This document shows, piece by piece, positions 8,656-17,987 of a stretch of DNA of 64,000 bases. Below the pieces are notes generated by a model that did not search any database, was not told the DNA's origin, and was given only the letters and a program-made list of their open reading frames with translations. Made by a program: the position numbers and the translations under genes. The stretch is from NCBI GenBank assembly GCA_028275705.1, contig JAPWUD010000001.1:184584-248583 (forward strand). Reading direction: 5' to 3'. Numbering within the stretch: the first letter of the stretch is position 1; the number at the start of each line of letters is the position of its first letter. Source of the stretch: Desulfurococcaceae archaeon. GTDB lineage: Archaea > Thermoproteota > Thermoprotei_A > Sulfolobales > Desulfurococcaceae.

Positions 8656-9567
8656 GTGCTGAGTGATGAAGAAATCGAGAAGCTACTAAAGGCTGGTGAT
8701 ATAGCGAAGAGGGCTTTCTCCATAGCGGAGAAAATCGCGAAGCCAGGTGCACGACTACTAGACGTTGCCGAGAGAATTGAGAGGTATATTATGGAGTTGG
8801 GGGGAGAGCCGGCCTTCCCAGTGAACATTGGTGTTAACCATATAGCTGCACACTACACTCCTACACCGAGCGATAGCTCAGTAATCCCCGACAACTCCAT
8901 TGTTAAGATTGATCTAGGCGTTCACGTCGATGGATACATTGCAGACTCCGCTATAACACTATACTACAACCCTATTTATGAGCCACTTGTAGAGGCTTCA
9001 AGGAGAGCACTAGAGAAAGCCATTGAAGTTGTTAAACCGGGAGTGAGAGTGTCGGAGATTGGTAGAGTTATTGAGGAGACTATAAAAACCCATGGCTTTA
9101 AGCCAATAAAAAACCTCTCTGGGCATGGACTCGAGAGATACACTATTCACAGTGGAGTAGTTATTCCAAACTACCACGACCGCTTAAACCTCTACAGAAT
9201 GAGAGAGGGAGTTTATGCATTAGAGCCATTTGCCACTAGTGGAGCTGGATTAGTAGTTGAGGGGAGTCTCGTCACAATATATGCATTGAAACCTACGAGT
9301 AGAGCGCTACCGGGGTCTACTCGCACTCTCTACGAGAGGATCTATGGTTCTAGGAGAACACTTCCATTCACACCAAGATGGTTTATTAAGAACCCCATTG
9401 ATGAGGAAGCAGTTGCTAGGGGGTTAATGGAGTTGAGGAATTTGAAGCTACTATTAGAGTACCCAGTGTTGATTGAGAAAGAGAAAGCACCTGTATCGCA
9501 GTTTGAACACACAGTTGTAGTTACTAGTAGAGAGGTATTAGTTACAACTGGAAGCCTCGCCTTTTAA
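8656..9567 (+). CDS. map: Methionine aminopeptidase, type II
   Basis: Removes the initiator methionine from nascent proteins. The sequence carries VNHIAAHYTP, IDLGVHVDGYIADSA with the metal-binding aspartates, SGHGLERYTIHSG with the metal histidine, and a C-terminal QFEHTVVVT block with the last glutamate/histidine. The roughly 60-residue insert after VYALEPFAT is the type II mark. The GTG start at 8656 has an upstream AAAGGTGA. The last residues (after VLVTT) are encoded by the left end of the inserted IS605-type element, which supplies the stop codon at 9565, so the protein ends in a borrowed tail of about five residues. Confidence 0.95.
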   Translation: MLSDEEIEKLLKAGDIAKRAFSIAEKIAKPGARLLDVAERIERYIMELGGEPAFPVNIGVNHIAAHYTPTPSDSSVIPDNSIVKIDLGVHVDGYIADSAITLYYNPIYEPLVEASRRALEKAIEVVKPGVRVSEIGRVIEETIKTHGFKPIKNLSGHGLERYTIHSGVVIPNYHDRLNLYRMREGVYALEPFATSGAGLVVEGSLVTIYALKPTSRALPGSTRTLYERIYGSRRTLPFTPRWFIKNPIDEEAVARGLMELRNLKLLLEYPVLIEKEKAPVSQFEHTVVVTSREVLVTTGSLAF

Positions 9568-10960
9568 GGCGGGGATGAAATAGGAAAGCTTATTAGTTAG
9601 TTCTTGGTGGTTTTGTGGTTAAGTTGAAGTGTCGTAATTGTGGGTATGTTTGGGAGTATAAAGGCAAGAATCCATTCTATGCTACATGCCCAAGGTGTTT
9701 GAGGAAAGTCAGTATAGCTAAGTATAGGGTTGAGTAAATATGTCTTCGGGCGATGAGGGCTCTCTAACCCTGACTGTGAAGGTAGGGGTTAGAGCCGAGC
9801 CCAAAGCGTTCAGGGAGTTATTGAGCCTCATGTATAGGTATAGAGAGGCATTAAACCACGCTATTAAAGTAGTGATTGAGAACGAGGCTTTAACACTTGG
9901 TAAAGCACATAGACTGCTCTATAATATCCTCAAAGATGGGTATGGTCTACCATCCAAGATAGCTATTGACTGCTACCGAGAAGCAATAGCTATTGCCAAA
10001 TCATGGCTTAACAACCCTAATAGAGGCAACATACCTAGAGCCAAGACCCTGAGGGTTTGGTTGACGCATAAATATAGTTATAGAGTTAACGGCAACTACG
10101 TGGAGTTACTTGGAGGCTATAAACTAGAGATTATTGGCTGGGACATGAGGTATGACAACTACCCTAGTGGAGACGCTAGGCTGTTGTTCAAGGATGGAAA
10201 ACTAGTTCTCGAAGTGTCCAAGCACATACCTAAACCCCGGAAATATATCCCCAGAGGGGTCTTAGCCGTAGATGTCAATGAGAAGCATATTGTAGTTGGT
10301 AATTCATTGTTTGAATATAGGTTTAAAACCCCTATTGAACGAGCTCTACGCTACAAGCAACTAGCTGAGAGCCTAGAGAAGAAGTACTCCTCTCCTAGAT
10401 ATAATGCATGGCTTAGGAGGAGGGGTGTTGGGAAAAGGATATCATACTTCCATGCAAAGGCTAGACGCATAATTGAGGACTGGGTTAAGAAGACATCGCA
10501 TAAAATCGCAATATTAGCTAGGCAACACCAATATGGAGTCGCCAGGGAGGATTTAACAGGGTTAGTGGAGAGCTTGAGGAGGCTCCCCCGTGAGTACAAG
10601 GTCTCTCTACTAATACTTAGTTATAGGAAGATCTCTGAGTGGATTGACTGGCAGTGTGAAAAGCATGGAGTCCCCTCTACAGCAGTAGACCCCATGAATA
10701 CATCCACTAGGTGTCCAAGGTGTAGTAGCAAAATGAGGGGGAACGGGTATAGAGTGTTCAAGTGCCCTAGATGCGGGTTCGAAGCAGATAGAGACACAGT
10801 AGCAGTATTAAACATAGAGATGAAAGCCTTAGACCAGATGGGGGGATCTCTGACCACCCCGACTGCCCCGCAGATGACAGATGTAAACCCGAATAGATGC
10901 GGGGAACCAATGAACCCCCTAAAGGAAACCCTCACCCCTTTAAGGCGGGGAGGAGGTCAG
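9546..10960 (+). mobile_element. IS200/IS605-family element without tnpA (IS1341-like), copy 1
   Basis: The left end follows a TTAC (9542-9545), the target site known for IS605-type elements, and begins AACTGGAAGCCTCGCC; a subterminal palindrome CGCCTTTTAAGGCG lies at about 9558-9571. The right end carries a matching palindrome (CCCCTTTAAGGCGGGG) and stops in GGAGGAGGTCAG at 10960. Both ends recur in the 266-bp and 40-bp relics in this window, which fixes the boundaries. It contains a 40-residue zinc-ribbon gene and tnpB but no Y1 transposase, so it would need TnpA in trans. Confidence 0.88.
9615..9737 (+). CDS. Small zinc-ribbon protein encoded in front of tnpB
   Basis: A 40-residue protein starting at GTG 9615. 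It is almost entirely one zinc ribbon: KCRNCGYVWEY, then CPRCLRKVS, with a short basic tail. The stop (9735-9737) is 2 bases before the ATG of tnpB, so the two are surely co-translated. It lies inside the element ends. It is too short for most gene callers. A role as a DNA- or RNA-binding partner of TnpB, or a regulator of the element, is inference; I know of no tested function. Confidence 0.75.
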   Translation: MVKLKCRNCGYVWEYKGKNPFYATCPRCLRKVSIAKYRVE

Positions 10961-11011
10961 TCAACTTTAGGGAGGTTCTTGATATTGCAGCTCATAGAAA
11001 TGTATATCTAG
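9740..11011 (+). CDS. tnpB: TnpB RNA-guided nuclease of an IS605-type element
   Basis: TnpB is the ancestor-type relative of Cas12 and uses an RNA (reRNA/omegaRNA) made from the 3' end of its own element to cut DNA next to a TAM. The three RuvC acidic residues are intact: D178 in LAVDVNE, E270 in VAREDLTGL and D352 in EADRDTVAVLN. The zinc finger cysteines are at 325, 328, 342 and 345. The ORF runs through the right end of the element at 10960 and ends 51 bases into the flank, so the last 17 codons derive from the interrupted neighbour; natural TnpB proteins of the family probably end nearer the element terminus. Confidence 0.93.
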   Translation: MSSGDEGSLTLTVKVGVRAEPKAFRELLSLMYRYREALNHAIKVVIENEALTLGKAHRLLYNILKDGYGLPSKIAIDCYREAIAIAKSWLNNPNRGNIPRAKTLRVWLTHKYSYRVNGNYVELLGGYKLEIIGWDMRYDNYPSGDARLLFKDGKLVLEVSKHIPKPRKYIPRGVLAVDVNEKHIVVGNSLFEYRFKTPIERALRYKQLAESLEKKYSSPRYNAWLRRRGVGKRISYFHAKARRIIEDWVKKTSHKIAILARQHQYGVAREDLTGLVESLRRLPREYKVSLLILSYRKISEWIDWQCEKHGVPSTAVDPMNTSTRCPRCSSKMRGNGYRVFKCPRCGFEADRDTVAVLNIEMKALDQMGGSLTTPTAPQMTDVNPNRCGEPMNPLKETLTPLRRGGGQSTLGRFLILQLIEMYI

Positions 11012-11250
11012 ATACGTCTTACAGTATAGTAACGATCTCTAGGGAGATAGGTCTTGATAGACTCAGCCATTACATTAAACTACTAGGTGCAGATAAATTC
11101 CTATTTGGAAGCGATACAATTCCAGGATTAACTCCGAGAGAGCTTAGTGTAAAGACGCAAATAGATCTAGTTAAATCACTCACACTTTGTGAGGAGGAAA
11201 AAGAAAAAATACTCTATAGGAACGCCGAGAGTCTCCTTAAGATTCCATAG
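10961..11250 (+). pseudogene. C-terminal remnant of an amidohydrolase-2 family protein
   Basis: Directly after the right end of the IS element an open frame encodes FREVLDIAAHRNVYLDTSY, DRLSHYIKLLGADKFLFGSD and a C-terminal EKEKILYRNAESLLKI, the typical end of a PF04909 TIM-barrel amidohydrolase (the FGSD aspartate is a metal ligand). The N-terminal two thirds are missing, and the sequence on the other side of the element is the end of map, so insertion was accompanied or followed by a deletion. The reading frame upstream belongs to the element and no start codon suits a functional protein. Confidence 0.8.
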
Positions 11251-11474
11251 GATCTATTATAGTAAACCACATCTCTTATGGATTATTCCTCGGAATTTCA
11301 TGGGGGATCCCTAGAAGGAGCGAATAAATAGCAGTATTCCAAGAGAGTAGAGTCAATGACTCTTAGTCCTCTATAGATTTTGCTTAAATTAAGTCAATAC
11401 CACTGACATGAATGTAATTTTTATTTATTAACTACACTTGTCGGTTTGTAGATTTACAGAGTTGTATTAATTAG
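11251..11474. other. Intergenic region, AT-rich, no gene seen
   Basis: Between the amidohydrolase remnant and the MFS gene I see no ORF, RNA gene or repeat I can support. A TTTATTTATTAA stretch near 11419-11432 may hold the TATA box of the MFS gene. Confidence 0.4.
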
Positions 11475-11489
11475 GTGCTGGTGTTCCAA

Positions 11490-12659
11490 ATGGAGAAGTT
11501 TAATTACTTGATCATTGGTTTAATGACTCTCAACATTGTGTATAGTTTGTATTATATTATTTCACGTCCTCTACTGGGTGTTGACCTATATGGCTCATGG
11601 ATCATTCTCTATGTTGCTAGCGCTGAGTATACACCATCACTACTCTCATTTATACTTGGTGCAATAGGAGATGTATATGGTAGGAGGAGGATTCTATTAC
11701 TGGGTTCTCTAGGGTTTATTCCACTACTATTTATCTTCACAGTGAGTGATTGGAGATTAATATTGGTATCCATATTCTTCTACTCTTTATTCACGAGTAT
11801 AGTGTCGGTAATTGCTTTGAGCTGCTTAATAGAGGATAGGCCACGCATTGGCACTAAGTACTCATATGCTGGTTTATCTATGGGTATTGGATGGGGATTT
11901 GGCTCGTCACTAGCGTGGCCTCTCTACCTTAAAATTGGCCGCTATGGATTTGCAATAATGTTATCCACGCTCTATATAGTATCGATGCTAATGATTCTTA
12001 AGGGCTATATTGGAAAGGAGAGAGATGCTAGTAGGGGGTTGACTATAGGCTTCCAGCATGTATATAGTGGGTTATCTAGGTTTATACCAGTACTATTATT
12101 CTCATCTATTGGATTAGCTATAGGTTCTAATGTGAATGCACTACTACTAGACTCGAAACTAAGAGACTTATTCAGCGTTTTCAACACGGGGTTTGAGTCA
12201 AGAATCTTCTATGGATTCTTCTGCGGTACACTACCAGTACTATTAGGATCCCCACTGAGATTGATCATCGGTAAACTCGTTGATAAGGGCTATGAGAAAA
12301 CAATGTTTACTGCTAGTATACTAACCTATCTAATCCTATACCTCATACTACCACACACTCAGCCAGTCATATTCATAATCCTATGGATGCTGCCAGTATA
12401 TCCATTCTACGATACAAGTATATACGCAATTATATCGAGGAGCACTAGTAGATACGAAGCAACGGCAACAGGGTTTCTTTCAACAATCAATAGCCTTGCT
12501 GGGCTCTCACTACTCCTCTTAAACTCTACTGTACCAATAAATAACCCAGCCGCCTACAGTATTCAAATATTATTGTTTCTAGGAGTACCAATAATGCTCA
12601 CAGCAATGAGCACTAGGAGGATAAAACCCCTTAATACTTTAAGCGTTATACACAACTAA
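11490..12659 (+). CDS. MFS transporter, substrate unknown
   Basis: About 390 residues with roughly 11-12 hydrophobic helices. Between helices 2 and 3 is GAIGDVYGRRRILLLG, which fits the MFS signature G-x-x-x-D-R/x-x-G-R-R. A related motif, GKLVDKGYEK, appears in the second half. The ATG at 11490 is preferred because GGTG sits 5 bases upstream; GTG at 11475 is the alternative. It stands alone between a gene remnant and an ABC pair in an accessory region. The substrate cannot be told from sequence. Confidence 0.82.
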   Translation: MEKFNYLIIGLMTLNIVYSLYYIISRPLLGVDLYGSWIILYVASAEYTPSLLSFILGAIGDVYGRRRILLLGSLGFIPLLFIFTVSDWRLILVSIFFYSLFTSIVSVIALSCLIEDRPRIGTKYSYAGLSMGIGWGFGSSLAWPLYLKIGRYGFAIMLSTLYIVSMLMILKGYIGKERDASRGLTIGFQHVYSGLSRFIPVLLFSSIGLAIGSNVNALLLDSKLRDLFSVFNTGFESRIFYGFFCGTLPVLLGSPLRLIIGKLVDKGYEKTMFTASILTYLILYLILPHTQPVIFIILWMLPVYPFYDTSIYAIISRSTSRYEATATGFLSTINSLAGLSLLLLNSTVPINNPAAYSIQILLFLGVPIMLTAMSTRRIKPLNTLSVIHN

Positions 12660-12858
12660 TCTAGCAACACTCTTAACAAGCTTACCTATCCTTTATGAAT
12701 ACTCTGAAAGATAATGATGAAAATATTACGAGGCCTCCTTAAATTGGAACACAGTATACTAGGATTTATTGAGATCAGCGATTAATATATTTACGAATTG
12801 TATCATAATTATGGATTTCTGAGGAATAGAAACATTAATAATACTGAGAACTAATTTA
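12660..12858. other. Intergenic region upstream of the ABC exporter
   Basis: No gene seen. AT-rich sequence with possible TATA-like stretches (for example GATTAATATATTTA near 12780-12793) that could serve the ABC transporter operon. Confidence 0.35.
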
Positions 12859-13620
12859 ATGTTATTAAATCCCCGGGTGTTGGTGTTGGATTTTGCTGTT
12901 TACACTAAGGCCTTGACTAAGATTTATAGTGGGGGTAGTATAGGGGTTAAAGACCTTGATCTCAGGGTTTCGAGTGGAGAGATCTATGGATTGATCGGGC
13001 CTAACGGATCTGGTAAAACAACAACTCTGAGGATTATTGCAACTCTATTAAAGCCGACTAGTGGCGAGGTGTATGTATATGGAGTCGACGCTGTGAGAAA
13101 CCCTCTTGAAGCCCGTAGACTCATGAACTACCTACCAGAGGAGGCTGGTGCTTACAGGGATTTATCAGGCCTAGACTTCATTAGGTTCATGCTCTCAGTT
13201 AGATTCTCTGGTAGAAGACTCGAGGAGGCTATTGGTGAGGCCATAGATATAGCTGATCTAGGTAGGGATTTGAATAGGCCTATTAGGGGTTATAGTAAGG
13301 GGATGAAGAGAATACTAGCTTTGAGCGTTGTACTTGCAAGTAGACCTAGGCTACTAATACTGGATGAGCCAACTAGTGGATTGGATGTTGAGAGGAGTAT
13401 ATATGTGAGAAACTTGATCAAGAGGTATAATAGAGACTACAATGTAACAGTACTACTCAGTAGCCACAATATGCTGGAAGTAGAGTACTTGTGTAGTAGA
13501 GTAGGTATACTGTACAGGGGTAGACTACTGGCTGAAGGCTCTGTTGAGGAGCTTAAGAGTAAGGTGGGAGGGGTTAACCTCGAAGAGGTCTTTGTTAAGA
13601 TCAAGGGTGAGTCGAGTTGA
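12859..13620 (+). CDS. ABC transporter ATP-binding protein (ABC-2 exporter type)
   Basis: A 253-residue ATPase with Walker A GPNGSGKT, Q-loop replaced in the LPEEAGAYRDLSG region as in the DrrA/NatA group, signature RGYSKGMKR (in place of LSGGQ, again typical of this group), Walker B LLILDEPTSGLD and the H-loop SSHNM. It overlaps the next gene by 4 bases (TTGA), so the two form one transporter. The ATG at 12859 is used, but GTG codons 10-12 triplets later could be the real start because the conserved part begins at AVYTKALTKIY. Confidence 0.9.
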   Translation: MLLNPRVLVLDFAVYTKALTKIYSGGSIGVKDLDLRVSSGEIYGLIGPNGSGKTTTLRIIATLLKPTSGEVYVYGVDAVRNPLEARRLMNYLPEEAGAYRDLSGLDFIRFMLSVRFSGRRLEEAIGEAIDIADLGRDLNRPIRGYSKGMKRILALSVVLASRPRLLILDEPTSGLDVERSIYVRNLIKRYNRDYNVTVLLSSHNMLEVEYLCSRVGILYRGRLLAEGSVEELKSKVGGVNLEEVFVKIKGESS

Positions 13621-14894
13621 CTCTAAAGCCCCTTGTAGTGAGGGAGGTTAAGGCGTTCATTAAGAACCCTGCGTTCATACTGAGTATTGTCTTAATAATA
13701 GCCTTCTATGGTTTAATGGGTAAAATGGTCTCCACGGGTATTCAAACAGCTGTTGAGCAAACAATGGGTATTCATATTGGGGTAGTATTGAGGGATTCCT
13801 CAAACTTCACTATGAGTGTACTAAGTCTAGCTAATCAAACAATTGGCGGTAGATTGAAAATAGTGGATAGTGTGGATTCCGGGTTGAGGAGCTACGATGT
13901 CGTCTTTGTAATACCCCAAAACTTCTCCACAAGAGCACTAGAGCCGGGGATGTCTATTCAACTAGAAGCATATGTGAAAATAGACTCTATCTCACCAGTT
14001 GTTAGTGGTGCTAAAACTGGGTTGGCGTCTACTATAGGTGATCTCATTAGGAAATCAGTTTCTCTCATAATAGCCGTGGAGAGGAATATAGATCCATCAT
14101 TAATCGATAAACCAGTAATTGTAAACTCAACGATCCAAGTTTACGGCAAATCCATGAGTATAGAGGAGTACTCAGCGTTTACATCCTTCATGGGCTTCAT
14201 GCCGTTAATGATTGCCATAATAATGGGGATTAACGCTATGTATGCATCTCAATTCACAGCAATAGAGAAAGTTGAGAAAGCATTTGAAATGCTACTAGCA
14301 CAGCCCATCCCCCGGAGAAACATAGTGTTAGCGAAGATCATTGGCTCTATAATAAGCTCACTAATAATGGGTGGAGCGTACTTTGCTGGAATGCTCCTAG
14401 TATTAATGGGTGCTACCAGTACTCCTCCACCAGCACAGGATGTGCAGAGTGTAGGTATTAACCCCGGTGAATTACTCTATGGGAAAATAGGATTTAACTC
14501 TCTATTGATATTCGTTGGCTCCATTGTCCTTGGATTAATGTACTCAGGGGCTCTTGGAGTGATCCTAGGCTCCATAGTCTCAGATGAGAGAATAGCTGGT
14601 GCGTTTACAGCACCAATACTATTCATCTTCATTGGTATAGCCTATGCACTAGTCTTCGTGGGGTTACCAATAAATACTGTAACAGGAGTCATTGCAGGAT
14701 TTACAATAGCACCGCTACCAGCAGTAGTAGTTGTTTCATCAATGACTAGTAAACTAGAGGTACTAGCGGTGTCGATAAGTCTAGCACTATTATCAACAGT
14801 AATGATTATTATTCTCGCAGTGCATATATTCAATAGAGACATAGTTATACTAGGCGTGAGACTAGGTAGATTTAAGCGTAGAGAAAAGAGTTAA
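13617..14894 (+). CDS. ABC-2 type permease
   Basis: A 425-residue membrane protein of the NatB/ABC-2 layout: one N-terminal transmembrane helix (about residues 18-35), a large extracytoplasmic domain (about 40-180), then five to six helices. It contains FTAIEKVEKAFEMLLAQPIPRRNIVLAKIIGS, the cytosolic coupling segment characteristic of NatB-like permeases. The TTG start overlaps the stop of the ATPase gene. Together they probably export ions, lipids or a toxic compound; the substrate is not visible. Confidence 0.88.
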   Translation: MTLKPLVVREVKAFIKNPAFILSIVLIIAFYGLMGKMVSTGIQTAVEQTMGIHIGVVLRDSSNFTMSVLSLANQTIGGRLKIVDSVDSGLRSYDVVFVIPQNFSTRALEPGMSIQLEAYVKIDSISPVVSGAKTGLASTIGDLIRKSVSLIIAVERNIDPSLIDKPVIVNSTIQVYGKSMSIEEYSAFTSFMGFMPLMIAIIMGINAMYASQFTAIEKVEKAFEMLLAQPIPRRNIVLAKIIGSIISSLIMGGAYFAGMLLVLMGATSTPPPAQDVQSVGINPGELLYGKIGFNSLLIFVGSIVLGLMYSGALGVILGSIVSDERIAGAFTAPILFIFIGIAYALVFVGLPINTVTGVIAGFTIAPLPAVVVVSSMTSKLEVLAVSISLALLSTVMIIILAVHIFNRDIVILGVRLGRFKRREKS

Positions 14895-15105
14895 CACATG
14901 CTTCTAAAACAACTATACTTAGTTAAAGGGTTCTCGTGTGTTCATTAGATATTTAACTTTTTCACGTATAATGATAAAAACTAGGTTAAAACGAGTACAA
15001 GCATTCAATCCGCTTAACCGTAAATTAATCAACACTATCTACTACATGGTGAGACCTCCAAGTAATTAAGTGTAAACCACGCGTGGTATTAATAAAAGAG
15101 ATTGA
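14895..15105. other. Intergenic region between convergent genes
   Basis: The ABC permease and the exported protein gene converge here. I see no ORF or structured RNA that I can support. Confidence 0.35.
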
Positions 15106-16335
15106 TTAATCATAATATGGAGTAGCAAAAGTGGTAATGAACCATGGTGCTGGGACTTCATCAACATCATAGCACTTTACGTAGAAAACGTCATAACTAC
15201 CTGGAATTCCATACATAACAACGTTAAAGTGGTATGCCCTGATGTTTTCATAAATGAACTTAACACTAATAACTAAGCCGATCAGGCTTGCGGCACGTAC
15301 AGCTGTGGAAGATATTTTCCCGAGATTTGATAGAATACTGATGAATTTTAATACATCCACAGCAAATCTGTCATGTTGCCAGTTACTGGAATCCTTAACA
15401 TAGAATGGGGTGGAGATAGAGCTAGAGATATACCTCCCCTCATAATTAAATGAATCCCATGATGGAACCCACGAATCAGGAGGTAACTGATTTCCCCAAG
15501 AGAATGTTTCAGGGTAGAAGTCCGCTATGTAAACATACTCCTCGCGGTAGTCTATTGTTTCTCCATCACAGTGTCCATAGTATCTCCACCTTTCATAGAC
15601 ATACTTCGCCTTCACCCATATATAGAGGCTTTGACCCCACTCGAAGTAGCCCGTGGTTGAACCTGAGTAACTCTTACTGACTCCTAGGAAGGCAATGCGC
15701 GTCCAACTTGACTCCAGGAATAAATTAATACTGAATCCCACGGTATAATCATGTGCGTAGAAGAATCCTCCATTACCGAATACGTTTGGATGCCCGGTCA
15801 CTATCAGTACTGTTGTATTGAGTAATTGCTCGTAGTAGTCTTCACGCCAGTGTGTTATCCAGCAGCCATCTAGTGGTTGTAGTTTTGTATTTATTTTCTC
15901 GTTAATAGTGTAGCTACGGGTTTCTCTAGTTGTCTTATCGCTTGAAACTATGAATTTTGGCTTTATATATATGTTTTGTGGTATGCTCTTCCACGAGAGA
16001 TCCAGGCCGGTTGCAATCAACTTCCTAGATCGTGTGAAACCCGTGATCAATATAACTGGCTGTGCAAATCTATGATTCACTGTGTTTTCAAAATCCCACG
16101 CTTGCTTTAAGTCTGAGAGATCCAGCTTCACAATCCCAGGCGTATTTGCGTCAATAACTAAACGTGAAATCTCGCGTAGACCATCAGGATAAACGAGTGA
16201 AATAAATACATAGCTCTTCTCTCCAATGGGCTCGATTATAAGCCATAAGATTGGAGAAGACAATGTAATAACGGCAAAGATGGGTGCCAGTAGGCAAGCG
16301 GCTAGTATAATGGCGATATACGTGTGAGCATCCAT
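15106..16335 (-). CDS. Large exported protein of unknown function
   Basis: Not recognised. The 409-residue protein begins with a signal or anchor helix (about residues 5-35, hydrophobic with few charges). The main part is rich in Tyr, Trp and Ser (for example YFEWGQSLYIWVKAKYVYERW), typical of secreted beta-rich archaeal proteins. A second hydrophobic stretch (about residues 325-360) lies near the C-terminus, and three to four cysteines are present. Some blocks (SW-T...FLGV...TTG, then V-x-V/A-K-x-K-x-x-Y) recall the larger exported protein at 19200-20873, so they may be distant relatives. It is next to an IS relic in an accessory region. Confidence 0.6.
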   Translation of the reverse strand: MDAHTYIAIILAACLLAPIFAVITLSSPILWLIIEPIGEKSYVFISLVYPDGLREISRLVIDANTPGIVKLDLSDLKQAWDFENTVNHRFAQPVILITGFTRSRKLIATGLDLSWKSIPQNIYIKPKFIVSSDKTTRETRSYTINEKINTKLQPLDGCWITHWREDYYEQLLNTTVLIVTGHPNVFGNGGFFYAHDYTVGFSINLFLESSWTRIAFLGVSKSYSGSTTGYFEWGQSLYIWVKAKYVYERWRYYGHCDGETIDYREEYVYIADFYPETFSWGNQLPPDSWVPSWDSFNYEGRYISSSISTPFYVKDSSNWQHDRFAVDVLKFISILSNLGKISSTAVRAASLIGLVISVKFIYENIRAYHFNVVMYGIPGSYDVFYVKCYDVDEVPAPWFITTFATPYYD

Positions 16336-16421
16336 AAAACCCCCTAAGACCCCAATATATTTTAATTTTTAAATAATGTTAAAAAGTTTATCTTCAAAAT
16401 AAGTCAGCATTATTAAACTAT

Positions 16422-16692
<271 letters not shown>

Positions 16693-16764
16693 CTAAGATT
16701 CATGGAGGTTCTAATACATTGCTGGTGGAGAAATAAATACATAGTGAGTTATTGAAACTACAAG

Positions 16765-17289
16765 GTGTTTGACGAAACACGGGTGATGGGTTTGCCTAGT
16801 AGATTAATAGAGATTGTAAAGGGGTCTATTATAGCGGGCATGTATGCAGGCTTAGTCTACGCACTTGCACCCATAAGCTTTCAGGAGTTTCAAGTGAGAG
16901 TTGCTGATGCATTACTCATACTTCCATTTCTAGACTACTTCGGCTTCCCAGCTGTAGTTGGGTTGACGATTGGCTGTGTCCTCGCGAATATAGTGTCTCC
17001 ATATGGAGTATTGGATATTGCTGTGGGTTCACTTGCGAATTTCGCTGCTGGAATTGTAGCTTGGTTTATTGGTAGGAGGAGTAAGAGCATATTGGCGTTG
17101 ATTACTACTTCGATTATTGAGGCCCTCATAGTATCATTTATTGTAGGCTACTTCATAATATACTTGATTGGAGGCCTTGGAAATCTATTGATCGCTATTG
17201 GATTAGTACTAGTTGGGAGCATTGTGAGTATATGTTTTATAGGTGTACCTCTAGCTTTATTCTTAATGAAGAGGCTGGGATTAAAGTGA
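16765..17289 (+). CDS. queT: QueT-type ECF substrate-binding membrane protein
   Basis: QueT is the S component of an energy-coupling-factor importer assigned to queuosine (7-deazaguanine) precursors; in archaea the end product would be archaeosine in tRNA. The 174-residue protein has about five to six helices and the family blocks VYALAPISFQEFQVRVADALLILPF, GLTIGCVLANIVSP and LDIAVGSLANFAAG. The GTG at 16765 fits a leaderless start behind an AATAAATACATA box; ATG at 16786 is an alternative. The ATPase gene overlaps its stop (GTGA), and EcfT follows, so the whole transporter is encoded together. Substrate is inferred from family and context. Confidence 0.85.
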   Translation: MFDETRVMGLPSRLIEIVKGSIIAGMYAGLVYALAPISFQEFQVRVADALLILPFLDYFGFPAVVGLTIGCVLANIVSPYGVLDIAVGSLANFAAGIVAWFIGRRSKSILALITTSIIEALIVSFIVGYFIIYLIGGLGNLLIAIGLVLVGSIVSICFIGVPLALFLMKRLGLK

Positions 17290-17987
17290 TCAGGGTTGAA
17301 GACGTAACAGTTGAGTTGAGTGGATTAGTAGTTCTACGAGATTTATACTTAAACCTCGAGCCTGGATTACACGTAGTCCTGGGTAGAAATGGCTCTGGTA
17401 AATCAACATTGTTGAAGACGATGGCTGGTTTAGTAAAGCCAGTAAAAGGAAGAGTGTTGGTGAGAGGTATAAATGTTCACTCGCTACCAAGGAGAGAGGC
17501 TGTTAAATTAATTGGGTATACTTGGCAGAATCCATATGCTGGATTTGTTGAGGCAACAGTTAAGGATGAATTAGAATTTACAAAGAGAATTGTAGGGGTT
17601 GATTTACAAAGGGATATAATTGATCAACTTATACCACAACACCTACTAGATAGAAATCCATTCACTTTAAGCGGTGGGGAGGCTAAGAGGGTTTCAATAG
17701 CCACGATACTGGCGATAGATCAACCGATCTGGCTACTAGATGAGCCATTCGACTACCTAGATAGTAGTGGGGTTGAAGTTGTTGTAAAACTAATTACGCG
17801 GGGGGTTGAGAGAGGGAAATTGGTTGTTATTGCATCAGCGAATACTGCTTATCTCCACTTACTCAAACCCCATAGTGTTATCATACTATCAAAGGGAGTA
17901 GTTACTTTTGAAGGGGATCCTGAGGACTTATCCCCAAGCGTACTTGAAGAGCATGGGGTTCCATCAAGGCAATTAATGTGTGGTTGA
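17286..17987 (+). CDS. ECF transporter ATPase (EcfA-type)
   Basis: ATP-binding subunit of the QueT transporter. It has Walker A GRNGSGKST, a Q-loop WQNPYAGFVE, signature LSGGEAKRVSIA, Walker B IWLLDEPFDYLD and a switch region without the usual histidine (ASANTAYLHLL in place of THD). The start chosen is GTG 17286, which overlaps the queT stop as GTGA and gives the normal ATPase N-terminus VIRVEDVTVELSG; an open frame 54 bases further upstream is within queT. Only one ATPase is present, so it presumably works as a homodimer. Confidence 0.87.
   Translation: MIRVEDVTVELSGLVVLRDLYLNLEPGLHVVLGRNGSGKSTLLKTMAGLVKPVKGRVLVRGINVHSLPRREAVKLIGYTWQNPYAGFVEATVKDELEFTKRIVGVDLQRDIIDQLIPQHLLDRNPFTLSGGEAKRVSIATILAIDQPIWLLDEPFDYLDSSGVEVVVKLITRGVERGKLVVIASANTAYLHLLKPHSVIILSKGVVTFEGDPEDLSPSVLEEHGVPSRQLMCG

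Noticed and set aside
17232..17285. Upstream extension of the ECF ATPase frame to an ATG inside queT
   Set aside because: The GTG at 17286 overlaps the queT stop and gives the usual ATPase start; the extension has no conserved residues.
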